From a bacterium (lineage in GTDB: Bacteria > Zixibacteria > MSB-5A5 > GN15 > FEB-12), in assembly GCA_016708025.1 (NCBI GenBank), contig JADJGQ010000002.1, forward strand, positions 1,054,001-1,118,000: a stretch of 64,000 nucleotides of DNA, given 5' to 3'. The position numbers were made by a program, and so were the translations under genes. Positions within the stretch are counted from its first letter, which is position 1; the number at the start of each line of letters is the position of its first letter. A model generated the notes under the pieces. It saw only the letters and a program-made list of their open reading frames with translations, did no database searches and had not been told where the DNA came from. Below are positions 36,685 through 45,484 of this stretch, in pieces.

Positions 36685-38244
36685 TTACCTCGGCTCGAGC
36701 GTCGCTACGGGGACCACCAGCTCTTCAAGCGAAATACCGCCGTGCTGGAACGAGTTTTGGAACTGCCGGACCATCTCGTTATAGTTGTTGGGATAAACGA
36801 AGTAGAAATCTTCCTTCGCTATGATATAGGTGGTCGCCAGCGATTGCATCGGAAGACGCCACTGGTCCGGCTTTTTGACGATGATCGATTCTTTCGGATT
36901 TGAGTTGAGATTGTCGCCGTACTTGTAGCGAAGATTGGTCGAAGTCGCTCGACGGCCATGAGCCATCGTCCCGCGCTTACACAACACCGAACCATGATCC
37001 GAGGTTATCACCACTGTAAAACCCTTCTTGGCGAATGTGCGCAAAATGGTATACAGCGGCGAATGAACAAACCAGCTCCGCATCAGCGAGCGGAATGCCG
37101 CCTCGGTTCCGGCGATCTCCTTGAGTATGACATTATTGGAGCGCCCGTGGGCGAGAATATCCAGGAAGTTGAACACGAACGTCACCAACTGAAGATCAAA
37201 GAAATCCGCGGAGCGCTTGGCATACTCTTCGCCCTCGGTATTGTTGTAGATCTTCATGTATTTCATTTTGTTTTCGAGACGAACCCCCTGGCGCACCAGA
37301 TTGTCCGCGAGGAATTTGTCTTCAAACCGATTAAGTGACCCCTCGTCCTGCACCTTGTAGGTGTCAGGGTACATCCGGTCGATCTCGTCAGGGAAGACCC
37401 CGGCAAAAAGCGCATTCCGCGCAAACGGAGTCGCACTCGGCAATATCGAAAAGTACGAGTCCAGTTGGATATTGTAGATATCAGTCAACAGCGGTTCCAC
37501 CAGCATCCACTGGTCGAGGCGCATACAGTCGACCACAATGAACAGCACTTTCTTTTTCAGCTTGAGATGCGGCGTCACATATTTCGAGACGATATCCGGT
37601 GACAACGTGGGGCGTCCGTCCGACTTCAGCCACCGGAGATACTGGCTCTCCATATATTTGGTGAACTCAGTATTCCACTCTTTGCGGGTCCCTTCGTGGG
37701 TCTCCCGAAGGCCCGGATCATTGGAAACATCAAGATCAAGATCCCACTGGGCGATCAAGCGGGCCGCTTCCATCCAGTCTGCGGGCTCCATCTGGCCGTA
37801 CAGTTTCTGGTTGAAGCGATTGATCTCCTGGATATACCGCTTCATCGCCGAGGTCCCGATGATCTTCTTCGCATCCAGGATCCGCTTGATAACAGAAAGG
37901 ATCTGCGACGGAATGACCGGCTTGACGAGATAGTCGTCGATCTTCTGCCCGATCGCCTCTTCCATTAACGTCTCTTCTTCGGACTTGGTGACCATCACGA
38001 CCGGCAGATGCGGACGGATATCTTTGATCTCCTCGAGGGTGGTGAGACCATCTTTTCCCGGCATCATCTCGTCGAGCAACACCAGGTCGAAAGTGTTTTC
38101 ACGCACGAGGGTGATCGCATCATCGCCGGACATGGCGGTCTTCATCTCAAACCCTTTTTTCTCGAGAAAGAGAATATGGGGTTTGAGTGAATCGATCTCG
38201 TCATCCACCCAGAGTATCCGTTTCGTGTCGGTCGTACCAGCCAT
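36685..38244 (-). CDS. porX: PorX-type response regulator with PglZ phosphatase domain, 519 aa
   Basis: Receiver domain at 1-125 with acceptor Asp58 and Lys109. A helical linker follows, then a PglZ domain of the alkaline-phosphatase superfamily with VDCMRLDQW (Asp239), PSATPFARNALFAG (Thr272, the nucleophile position in PorX), NFLDILAHGR (Asp362, His366) and TSDHGSV (Asp416, His417), the metal ligands. The whole matches PorX of Porphyromonas and Flavobacterium as remembered, which regulates type IX secretion and cleaves small nucleotides. The kinase gene is 11 bases upstream. Whether this organism has type IX secretion cannot be seen here. Confidence 0.9.
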   Translation of the reverse strand: MAGTTDTKRILWVDDEIDSLKPHILFLEKKGFEMKTAMSGDDAITLVRENTFDLVLLDEMMPGKDGLTTLEEIKDIRPHLPVVMVTKSEEETLMEEAIGQKIDDYLVKPVIPSQILSVIKRILDAKKIIGTSAMKRYIQEINRFNQKLYGQMEPADWMEAARLIAQWDLDLDVSNDPGLRETHEGTRKEWNTEFTKYMESQYLRWLKSDGRPTLSPDIVSKYVTPHLKLKKKVLFIVVDCMRLDQWMLVEPLLTDIYNIQLDSYFSILPSATPFARNALFAGVFPDEIDRMYPDTYKVQDEGSLNRFEDKFLADNLVRQGVRLENKMKYMKIYNNTEGEEYAKRSADFFDLQLVTFVFNFLDILAHGRSNNVILKEIAGTEAAFRSLMRSWFVHSPLYTILRTFAKKGFTVVITSDHGSVLCKRGTMAHGRRATSTNLRYKYGDNLNSNPKESIIVKKPDQWRLPMQSLATTYIIAKEDFYFVYPNNYNEMVRQFQNSFQHGGISLEELVVPVATLEPR

Positions 38245-38255
38245 GCAGTATCCTT

Positions 38256-39512
38256 CTATCTTTTGGCGGTGGTCGGAAGTGTCAGGTGAAACACCGTCTC
38301 ACCCGGCTTGGAACGGTGCAGATAGACCTGCCCGCCATGGTAATCTTCTATGATCCGTTTGACCAGCGTCAACCCGAGACCCCAGCCGCGCTTTTTTGTC
38401 GTGAATCCGGGGCGGAAGATCTTGCGAGCCGCCGCCGCCGTGATCCCCTTGCCGTTATCTTTCACTTCGATCAATACCATTTTGTCATCAGCCTGCAATG
38501 TGGTCAACAGGTCTATCCGCCCGGTTTTCGGGTCGACCGCCTGAATCGCATTCTTCAGCAGATTCTCAAATGCCCAGGTCAGCAATTCGGTATTGAGCGG
38601 AATATCCGGTATCTGCCCGTGGACGATCTCCATTTGTATCCCTTCGCCATGGAAGGGGAGACGGCGACGGTAATATTCCACCACCTCATCCAATAGCTCA
38701 TTCAGGCTCGAAGGTTTCAGGTCGGGGACCGACCCGATCAAACCAAACCGGTTGGCGACCCGCTGAAGTCGGTCGACATCAACTTTCATATTCGAAACCG
38801 TCTCATCGACCAGTTCGTTCTGCTGATTGCACTCAGGATTGGGACATCGCTCACTCCCGAGCACCTCTATCCATCCCAGCAACGAGGAGATCGGCGTCCC
38901 CAACTGATGGGCCGCTTCTTTCGCCATCCCTACCCAGATATGCCGTTCTTCTGAGCGACGGATATTCTGGAAACCGATCATCCCGACCAGCATGAAAGCG
39001 ACCACGATCCCGATCTGGATAAACGGCATCAGCTTGAGCTGCTTGATCACTTCGGTGTCGCCATACAGCAGGTAGTTGTGATGGGTCGAATCGATATTCA
39101 GAATGAACTCACCATTCGCCTGCGCCATCTCGGCGGAGACTTTGCGAAGTTTCATTTTCGTCGCGGCAGTCGTGTCGGTCTCTTCGATATCGCCGAGATT
39201 CCGCCAGTAAAGCGGCTCATGCTTTTCATCCAGTACCACGATCGGAAAAGTCGCCTTGACGATGATCTCGTTGAAGATGTACTGCAATTCCGAGCCCGAG
39301 GTGGAGGAGTTGGCCGCCTCCTGCCAGAGATGCACATACTTTTTGACCTGGTCGCGCGTATCTTCCTGCAGCTTTTCGATCAACTGCAAAGTATACCAGA
39401 TGAAAAAGGCGGAGATGATCGCCACCCCGCCAAGCAGGAAGATCTTGAGGATCGTTGATTTCCCGACGTACAGATCCGAGGTTCCGCCGAGTATGCGCAT
39501 GCGGGCTGCCAT
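38256..39512 (-). CDS. Membrane histidine kinase, PorY-like partner of PorX, 418 aa
   Basis: Two membrane helices (about 22-42 and 160-183) enclose a periplasmic sensor of about 115 residues with a PAS-like middle (FPIVVLDEKHEPLYW). The HisKA segment reads MAKEAAHQLGTPISSLLGWIEVL, a form with AAHQLGTP that is frequent in Bacteroidota kinases; it is interrupted by a CPNPEC zinc-like insert near residue 230. HATPase_c follows with NLLKNAIQAV, DNGKGI and RGWGLGLTLVKRI. Its ATG overlaps the serS stop by one base (TAATG). Adjacency to porX suggests it is its cognate kinase; PorY identity is inferred. Confidence 0.85.
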   Translation of the reverse strand: MAARMRILGGTSDLYVGKSTILKIFLLGGVAIISAFFIWYTLQLIEKLQEDTRDQVKKYVHLWQEAANSSTSGSELQYIFNEIIVKATFPIVVLDEKHEPLYWRNLGDIEETDTTAATKMKLRKVSAEMAQANGEFILNIDSTHHNYLLYGDTEVIKQLKLMPFIQIGIVVAFMLVGMIGFQNIRRSEERHIWVGMAKEAAHQLGTPISSLLGWIEVLGSERCPNPECNQQNELVDETVSNMKVDVDRLQRVANRFGLIGSVPDLKPSSLNELLDEVVEYYRRRLPFHGEGIQMEIVHGQIPDIPLNTELLTWAFENLLKNAIQAVDPKTGRIDLLTTLQADDKMVLIEVKDNGKGITAAAARKIFRPGFTTKKRGWGLGLTLVKRIIEDYHGGQVYLHRSKPGETVFHLTLPTTAKR

Positions 39513-40774
39513 TATTTGATCAGTGACTCCCCTCCCATATAGGGGCGAAGGACTTCGGGGATGGTGATCGTCCCATCCGCGTTCTGGTAGTTTTCGAGTA
39601 TCGCCGGGATCAGTCGCGCCAGCGCGGTCCCCGATCCATTGAGCGTATGAACGAACTTTATACTCTTATCCTTCTCGCGAAGTCTCGTATTCATGCGACG
39701 CGCCTGAAAATCCTCGAAATTCGAGCAGGACGATATCTCCAGATACTTCTCGATCCCCATCGCCCAGAGCTCGATATCAAAAGTCTTGGCCGAGGCGAAC
39801 GAGAGATCGCCCGAGGCCAGCGTCACTATCCGATACGGTATCTTCAGCCCTTGCAGTACTTTCTCTGCCTGACGCAAGAGCGATTCCAGTTCATCGTACG
39901 AGTTGTCCGGATGGACGATCTTCACCAACTCGCATTTGTCGAACTGGTGGACGCGGATCATCCCGCGCGTATCCTTACCGGCAGCGCCTGCCTCACGACG
40001 GAAACAGGGGGTATAGGCAACCATGTACATCGGCAGTTTTTCTGCCGGAAGTATCTCCTGCTTGACCAGATTGGTGACCGGCACCTCAGCCGTCGGGATC
40101 AACCAGAGATCATCCTCCGGCAGACCGTACATGTCGGCCGCGAGTTTCGGAAGTTGCCCTGTGCCGTACATCGTGTCCGAGTTGACCAGATTCGGGACGC
40201 GCACTTCCAGATATCCATCTTTGGTGTGCAGGTCGAGCATATAGTTGACTAGTGCACGCTCCAGCCGCGCTCCCTGCCCTTTGAGGACATAAAAGCCGGA
40301 GCCGGAAAGCTTGGCGGCCGCTTCCAAATCGAGAATCCCCAGCTTGGAACCGATCTCCCAATGCGGGAGGACCTTAAACGAAGGTTTGGTGATCTCGCCC
40401 CATTCGCGCACGACCACGTTGTGTGATTCATCGCCAACCGGCACTGAATCGTGCGGGATATTCGGGATCCACTTCAGCGCCGAGTTCATCTCTTCTTCGA
40501 CCGTGCGAAGTTCCGCATCCTTAGCGGCGATATCATCGCCGACCTTGCGCATTGCGGCGATCGCCTCATCGGCCGGCTGTCCCGCCTTTTTCATCTTGGC
40601 GATCTCTTCTGAGGATTTATTGCGAAGCGCCTTGAGTGCGTCTACCTCGCGAATGATATCCCGTCGGCGGGCATCGATCGCCAGGATCTGGTCGATATCA
40701 ACAGTGGTATTCTTCTTGGAAATTCCGGCTTTCACGAGCTCAGGGTTTTCCCGGATCAATTTCAGGTCAAGCAT
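39512..40774 (-). CDS. serS: SerS, seryl-tRNA synthetase
   Basis: 420 aa. N-terminal coiled-coil arm (residues 30-105), then the class II core: motif 2 in the YTPCFRREAGAAGKDTRGMIRVHQF stretch, and motif 3 LNGSGTALARLIPAILENYQ near the C-terminus. It charges tRNA-Ser. It is the first gene of the long leftward operon. The start MLDLKLIRENPELV is canonical; the ATG follows no clear Shine-Dalgarno but is close to a TATA-like stretch, which may mark a very short leader. Confidence 0.97.
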   Translation of the reverse strand: MLDLKLIRENPELVKAGISKKNTTVDIDQILAIDARRRDIIREVDALKALRNKSSEEIAKMKKAGQPADEAIAAMRKVGDDIAAKDAELRTVEEEMNSALKWIPNIPHDSVPVGDESHNVVVREWGEITKPSFKVLPHWEIGSKLGILDLEAAAKLSGSGFYVLKGQGARLERALVNYMLDLHTKDGYLEVRVPNLVNSDTMYGTGQLPKLAADMYGLPEDDLWLIPTAEVPVTNLVKQEILPAEKLPMYMVAYTPCFRREAGAAGKDTRGMIRVHQFDKCELVKIVHPDNSYDELESLLRQAEKVLQGLKIPYRIVTLASGDLSFASAKTFDIELWAMGIEKYLEISSCSNFEDFQARRMNTRLREKDKSIKFVHTLNGSGTALARLIPAILENYQNADGTITIPEVLRPYMGGESLIK

Positions 40775-41054
40775 CTCTAGCCTATATGGTTCATCGGTTT
40801 TGGGGATAGCGAGTCAACAACATTCGAATAGTATAGTTGATGTCGGAGGGCGAGTCAACGCCAGTTGGCGTCTGGTCGGAAGGGGGAACGAAAGAGCCTA
40901 CCGGGCATTGTACTATATTGATTGCTAACGAGATAGGCCGAGTGCGCTGACTCCGTATGGCATGAAAATGGGGCATACCGCTCAATTTCCTCTTGCCTTT
41001 TCCGGCGGGACCGCTAAATTGCTGGTCTGTTGCGGTTAAGGAGTACTATCTAAT

Positions 41055-41273
41055 ATGGCAAAAATGTGTGAAATCTGTGGCAAGACGCCGGTCTATGGCA
41101 ACAAGGTGTCGCATGCTCATAATATCAGCTCACGGCGCTGGAATCCGAATCTCCAGTCTGTCCGGGCGATCGTGAATGGCGTCCCCAAAAAGCTGAGCGT
41201 CTGCACCTCCTGCATTAAAGCGGGGAAGGTCCAGAAGAACAGCCGTGGCCGGAAAGCCGCCGCGACCGCTTAG
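41055..41273 (+). CDS. rpmB: RpmB, ribosomal protein L28
   Basis: 72 aa, preceded by AAGGAG. It has the L28 pattern MCEICGKTPVYGNKVSHAHN with RRWNPNLQSVRAIV and a second cysteine pair CTSC, giving the zinc-binding version of L28. The tail is basic. It stands alone between the serS promoter region and a terminator, so it is a single-gene unit. Confidence 0.97.
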   Translation: MAKMCEICGKTPVYGNKVSHAHNISSRRWNPNLQSVRAIVNGVPKKLSVCTSCIKAGKVQKNSRGRKAAATA

Positions 41274-41299
41274 TTGACCTGATATTCGCAAATCACAAA

Positions 41300-41322
41300 G
41301 GCAGCCGATGGCTGCCTTTTTT
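41300..41322 (+). terminator. Rho-independent terminator of rpmB
   Basis: 7-bp perfect stem GGCAGCC / GGCTGCC, 3-base loop, six T. Confidence 0.92.
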
Positions 41323-41376
41323 GTTTGAGGGAGAATACATCTCCTCGTCGATTCAATCACCGCGTCCGCCTCACCA

Positions 41377-41457
41377 CCGATTCAAACTCCGCGTCCGCTT
41401 CTCCACCGTGATCTCATTCCAATCGGCCACGCCTCATCCTGCGCAGGCAAGGATCCA
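41377..41457 (+). repeat. Direct repeat, left copy flanking aqpZ
   Basis: About 80 bases (from CCGATTCAAACTCCGCG to GCGCAGGCAAGGATCCA) recur with a few changes at 42520-42600, in the same direction, so the copies bracket aqpZ. Confidence 0.75.
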
Positions 41458-41469
41458 TCTTCACATGTG

Positions 41470-41494
41470 CGCGGCAGACGTCCCCGTCTGCCCG
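41470..41494. repeat. Palindromic repeat unit
   Basis: Contains GGCAGACG...CGTCTGCC. A second copy with one changed base is at 42390-42414. Confidence 0.7.
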
Positions 41495-41510
41495 CCACAC
41501 TGCCAACTAC

Positions 41511-42200
41511 CTACTTCTTCTCCCCACCAATAATCTTGTATATCCCCGCCCCGATCACGCCACCGACTATTGGCGCGATCCAGAACAACCACAACTGCGA
41601 GATCGCCCAGCCACCGACAAAAACCGCTACACCAGTCGACCGCGCCGGGTTGACCGACGTATTCGTCACCGGTATCGAAATCAGATGGATCAAGGTCAGG
41701 CAGAGGCCGATCGCAATAGGCGCCAAACCGGCCGGCGCACGCTTATCGGTCGCCCCAAGTATCACCACCAGGAACAAGGCGGTCATAACAATTTCGCAGA
41801 CCAGCGCGGACATCAGCGAATACTGCCCCGGCGAATGTTCACCATATCCGTTCGAGGCAAACCCTGCCGCAACATCAAATCCAGCTTTTCCCGATGCGAT
41901 CACGTACAGCACTGCCCCGGCCGCGATCCCGCCGAGCACTTGCGCCACGATATAGGGGAGAAGTTCCTTCGCGGGGAACCGTCCGCCCGCCCACAACCCG
42001 ACCGACACCGCCGGATTCAGGTGACATCCCGAAATATGACCGATCGCAAATGCCATCGTTAACACCGTCAGCCCAAACGCGAGTGAAACCCCAAGCAGTC
42101 CGATCCCTACATCAGGAAACGCGGCGGCCAGCACGGCAGAGCCACATCCGCCAAGCACCAGCCAGAATGTGCCGATAAATTCCGCGGCATACTGTTTCAT
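41511..42200 (-). CDS. aqpZ: AqpZ-type aquaporin, 229 aa
   Basis: Six membrane helices and both NPA half-helices: HLNPAVSVG near residue 60 and SVNPARSTG near 185. The start MKQYAAEFIGTFWLVLGGCGSAVLAAAFP and the selectivity-filter surroundings (His in HLISIPVTN, Arg in NPARS) are those of water-selective AqpZ rather than glycerol facilitators. It is flanked on both sides by matching dispersed repeats, an arrangement that could allow duplication, loss or transfer. Confidence 0.95.
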   Translation of the reverse strand: MKQYAAEFIGTFWLVLGGCGSAVLAAAFPDVGIGLLGVSLAFGLTVLTMAFAIGHISGCHLNPAVSVGLWAGGRFPAKELLPYIVAQVLGGIAAGAVLYVIASGKAGFDVAAGFASNGYGEHSPGQYSLMSALVCEIVMTALFLVVILGATDKRAPAGLAPIAIGLCLTLIHLISIPVTNTSVNPARSTGVAVFVGGWAISQLWLFWIAPIVGGVIGAGIYKIIGGEKK

Positions 42201-42354
42201 CTGTCTGTCTCCTTGAAATCAAGTGAAAAGAATTTACAATAGTGTTCGATTAGATTATTGCACGAGAAATTCGCCAGACGAAAAGAAACCGATATTGAAA
42301 TCAGGGGCAAGATTAAAGTAAGGGAGAGGAGCCGACGCTTCCCTTGATTCACCT

Positions 42355-42379
42355 CATCCCAGCGAAAGCTGGGATCCAG
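42355..42379. repeat. Short hairpin repeat CATCCCAGC...GCTGGGATCC
   Basis: ATCCCAGC-GAAA-GCTGGGAT is a perfect stem-loop. Related sequences occur at 43519-43547 and 49431-49458. Confidence 0.6.
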
Positions 42380-42389
42380 TATTAACGCG

Positions 42390-42414
42390 CGCGGCAGACG
42401 TCCTCGTCTGCCCG
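42390..42414. repeat. Palindromic repeat unit, second copy
   Basis: Same GGCAGACG...CGTCTGCC unit as at 41470-41494, on the other side of aqpZ. Confidence 0.7.
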
Positions 42415-42423
42415 TACCAGCAG

Positions 42424-42513
42424 TGTAGGTCGGTGTTGAGGGCACCATGTATCACCGTACCCCACCATTTATGGTGGGCTTCACAATCGCCGTGCCCAGC
42501 CCGACACCCGACA
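42424..42513. repeat. Long palindromic dispersed element (GTAGGTCGG...CCCGACACC)
   Basis: Begins TGTAGGTCGGTGTTGAGGGC, which recurs exactly in inverted orientation at 52904-52923. It contains ACCCCACCATTTATGGTGGG (compare ACCCCACAACTTATGATGGG at 50551) and ends CCCGACACC. Related copies lie at 50517-50606 and 52748-52923. Confidence 0.75.
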
Positions 42514-42519
42514 CCCCCT

Positions 42520-42600
42520 TCGATTCAACTTCCGCGCTTGCTTCTCCATCGTAATCTCATTAGAATCGGCCAATCCTCATCCTGCGCAGGCAAGGATCCA
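42520..42600 (+). repeat. Direct repeat, right copy flanking aqpZ
   Basis: Second copy of the 41377-41457 unit, ending GCGCAGGCAAGGATCCA. Confidence 0.75.
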
Positions 42601-42621
42601 GAATTGTATTCACTCACAGAT

Positions 42622-43461
42622 TCACTTTTCCTGGAAATCTCGAATGTCATACTCATAGATCACTAGCTTCTCATTCCGTTCAATCATCACATAGAATAGA
42701 CCAGTCGCCTCATCGTATTGAACGAAATTCATCATGAACGCTGTAAGCTCTCCGGAAACTCCCAATTGTATTCCCTGCCTGCGGTTGAATCCATCGGCGT
42801 CAATAGCGTAAATCCCAACCTGGAGTACTCCATTCTCAAGCCAATCGATTAGATAGAAAGTGCTGTCGATATCGGCAATGTAGCCGGGATCGGAATACGG
42901 CAATCTGGGAAGTGGCTCGAACTTTATCGCGAATTTCCCGTGTTGCACGCTATCCAAAGTCGTTGTCGCCGAATACTCAAGCAAGTCATGATTCCGGCGG
43001 GATGGAATATAAGTCAACCTGATTCCCGATGGACTGATCATATCTATATCGATAATAACACTTCCAGCCAGACTGTCTGGCGAAATGAGGCGGTGAGGGA
43101 TTGAGTCCACGAACAGGTTTCGTACAATGTAAAGGGAGTCGCCCTTTTGGAGAACTCCATTTCCTTCACTCGTTAGATCGAAACTTGAGACATTTGTCGG
43201 TAGCAGAACTCGAGTGGTGATCAGACCGCTGTCAATCAATAGCAGCTCTTTGCCCTCAGTTACTGCCACCCGGTCACCGGTCAACACTGAAAAACTTCCT
43301 CCTCCTTCCTCCGCGACATCATGTAGCCCCAATGCCTTATAATCAATGGTGCAGACGAGCCGACCTGGAACTTTCTTGAAACATGAGATGGATGCCAGAA
43401 GGAACAGGAGAAGGACTATACAATAGAGAGTTGATGCAACGGTTGGTCTACATATGCGCAT
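42622..43461 (-). CDS. Lipoprotein of unknown family, 279 aa
   Basis: Signal peptide STLYCIVLLLFLLASISC with a lipobox ASISC. The mature part is beta-rich with repeated strand-turn units (SLYIVRNLFVDSIPHRL, STFYLIDWLENGVLQVGIYAIDADG, GLFYVMIERNEKLVIYEYDI), suggestive of a small beta-propeller, though no blade motif is strong enough to assign. It is more AT-rich than its neighbours and sits between repeat clusters, so it may be an accessory gene. Confidence 0.75.
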   Translation of the reverse strand: MRICRPTVASTLYCIVLLLFLLASISCFKKVPGRLVCTIDYKALGLHDVAEEGGGSFSVLTGDRVAVTEGKELLLIDSGLITTRVLLPTNVSSFDLTSEGNGVLQKGDSLYIVRNLFVDSIPHRLISPDSLAGSVIIDIDMISPSGIRLTYIPSRRNHDLLEYSATTTLDSVQHGKFAIKFEPLPRLPYSDPGYIADIDSTFYLIDWLENGVLQVGIYAIDADGFNRRQGIQLGVSGELTAFMMNFVQYDEATGLFYVMIERNEKLVIYEYDIRDFQEK

Positions 43462-43518
43462 ACCGGTTTCCCTACTTATCTATGATGCGAAGAGTGAGAG
43501 TAACCTGGACGAAAAACT

Positions 43519-43547
43519 GGATTCCCGCCTGCGCGGAATGATGCGGG
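43519..43547. repeat. Dispersed repeat fragment
   Basis: GGATTCCCGCCTGCGCGGAATGATGCGG region, matching inversely the repeat at 49431-49458 (CATCATGCCGCGCAGGTGGGAATCC). Confidence 0.55.
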
Positions 43548-43610
43548 TCAATCTATCGCGTTTGCGGTTGGACATCAGGTAGGAGTCTGCTATCGACGCA
43601 CCAACCGCCA

Positions 43611-45368
43611 CTACCCCTTCGTCGCCAATCGCTTGATTATCACCATCGTCAGATCATCAAACACATGCTTCGCCGACGCAAACTCCGTCACCGCCTTGTA
43701 GATCAGATCCTCGATCTCCGCCGCCGTTTTCTTCCGATTCGCCTTTACCAGCTCGATCAGACGATCCAGCCCGAACTCTTCGCCGGATTCCGCAAATGTC
43801 TCAGTGACACCATCGGTGTAGAGCACCATCAGATCACCCGGTGCGATTACGATCGCTCGTTCCTCATAGATCCCGTCATGCGCGACACCGAGCACCGGGC
43901 CACCCTCGCGAAGGTACTCAACTGAACCATCGGCTCGCAAAATGAACGGCAGATTATGCCCACAGTTAGAGAAAGTGAAAATATGATTTTTGGTATCAAG
44001 CACGCCATAAACCGCGGTGACATAATTCCCCGGCTCCAACGACTCAAACAGAAGCGAGTTGACCTTCTGGCAGATAGTCCGGATCGAATAATTATTCCGT
44101 ATCTCTGCGATCAGCGATGCTCTGAATGATGCCATGATCAGCGCGGCCGGGATCCCCTTCCCGGAAACATCACCGATCGCCACCCCCAAATGCGAATCAA
44201 CTATCCGGATAAAATCATAATAGTCGCCGCCCACTTCGCCCGATGAGATATTCGTGCCGGCCATGTCATAGCCAAAGATCGATGGGTTATGCGCCGGAAG
44301 AAAAGTTCGCTGGATCTCACGCGCGATATTCAGTTGTTCTTCGAACCTGCGATTTTTGAGCGAATCCTCATGCAAGCGCGCACGTTCCAGTGAGATTGCC
44401 GCCTGACTCGCGAATGCTGAGATCAGCGCCAATGATTTTGGTTCGAATGCGTTGACTTGCGATGATTCCAAATTCACCACGCCGACCAGTCGGTCATCCA
44501 GCTTGATCGGCACGACGATCTCGCTTCGGGTATCCGGGTTGGCATCGATATAGCGCGAATCCTTGGTGACATCGTTGACGATCACCGGCTCGCCGGTCGA
44601 GGCGACATGCCCCAGCAGACCCTGCCCGATCTTCATCTCAAGCTGCGAATCATACTGGTGATCATACCCGACAGTATAAAGTCCGTAGATCTGGTTCGCT
44701 TCCGGCTCAACCAGAAAGACACCGCCGACATCGTAGCTCACCACCTGTTTGAGCGAATCCATGACTTCTTTCATGACTTCGTTCACTTCGAGCTTGCCGG
44801 AGAGCTTTTTTCCTAGCCGATAAAGCAGATCCTTTTCAAGCGCCTCCCGCTTCAATTCGCGATAGAGATGCGCATTGTCGATCGCCACGGCGATCTGGTG
44901 GTTAAGCCCGGTCAGGATATCCAGATCAGAGTCGGAAAATTCACCATCGATCTTGTTGATCGCTTCCACCACACCGATCATATGCCCTTTGCCGACCAGC
45001 GGCACAGTCAGGATCGAGCGGAATTTCATCCCGGAGAGTTCTTCAAGTCGAGGATCAACTCGCGGATCAACCGCGACATCGTTGACGATCACTGGTTCTT
45101 TATATCGCGTTACCCATCCGACCACCCCCTGACCCAAGTCGAGATAAAAGACATTCATCGTGCATTCGGAGGCCTTCATGAAACGGACCTTCATATCGGT
45201 CCGGTCATGGTCGACGCGGAAAACCAGCGCCGCCTCACAGTTGACAGCGGTCAGGGTGAGCTTGAGCACCTCAAGGATCAGGTCTTCATATTCGACAGTG
45301 TTGTTAAAGACGCGGGCAGCTTCAAGCAGCAGTTTTTCGGTACGGGTATGTTTATTGGATCTGGGCAT
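43611..45368 (-). CDS. GAF-GAF-PP2C serine phosphatase (RsbU/SpoIIE type), 585 aa
   Basis: Two GAF domains (about 15-165 and 180-330) followed by a short coiled coil with LNIAREIQRTFLPAHNP and a PP2C-type phosphatase domain from residue 365. Metal-binding aspartates are in GGDYYDF, GDVSGKGIPAAL, LYTDGVTE and DDLTMVII. Such enzymes dephosphorylate anti-anti-sigma factors in partner-switching networks. No partner (RsbV/RsbW type) is in the window. The protein is soluble, so the GAF domains must read a cytoplasmic cue. Confidence 0.95.
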   Translation of the reverse strand: MPRSNKHTRTEKLLLEAARVFNNTVEYEDLILEVLKLTLTAVNCEAALVFRVDHDRTDMKVRFMKASECTMNVFYLDLGQGVVGWVTRYKEPVIVNDVAVDPRVDPRLEELSGMKFRSILTVPLVGKGHMIGVVEAINKIDGEFSDSDLDILTGLNHQIAVAIDNAHLYRELKREALEKDLLYRLGKKLSGKLEVNEVMKEVMDSLKQVVSYDVGGVFLVEPEANQIYGLYTVGYDHQYDSQLEMKIGQGLLGHVASTGEPVIVNDVTKDSRYIDANPDTRSEIVVPIKLDDRLVGVVNLESSQVNAFEPKSLALISAFASQAAISLERARLHEDSLKNRRFEEQLNIAREIQRTFLPAHNPSIFGYDMAGTNISSGEVGGDYYDFIRIVDSHLGVAIGDVSGKGIPAALIMASFRASLIAEIRNNYSIRTICQKVNSLLFESLEPGNYVTAVYGVLDTKNHIFTFSNCGHNLPFILRADGSVEYLREGGPVLGVAHDGIYEERAIVIAPGDLMVLYTDGVTETFAESGEEFGLDRLIELVKANRKKTAAEIEDLIYKAVTEFASAKHVFDDLTMVIIKRLATKG

Positions 45369-45472
45369 GCAGCGGAAAGTACGGCCTGAGCGGCTTTTGT
45401 CAATCCTTTAGCGAAGAATCACCTTCGACCAGTTATTCACATTTTGTCATTGTCCCTCCCGTTGCCGCCCAA

Positions 45473-45478
45473 TATCTT
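45473..45478 (+). promoter_or_regulatory. Possible -10 element of rarA
   Basis: TATCTT lies six bases before the rarA ATG and there is no Shine-Dalgarno site. Confidence 0.3.
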
Positions 45479-45484
45479 ACTGGT

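Larger units (their letters stand above)
42201..42621. other. Intergenic stretch made largely of dispersed repeats
   Basis: No gene supported. It contains a short hairpin repeat (42355-42379), the GGCAGACG palindrome (42390-42414), one copy of the long palindromic element (42424-42513) and the right-hand direct repeat (42520-42600), packed one after another. Confidence 0.7.
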
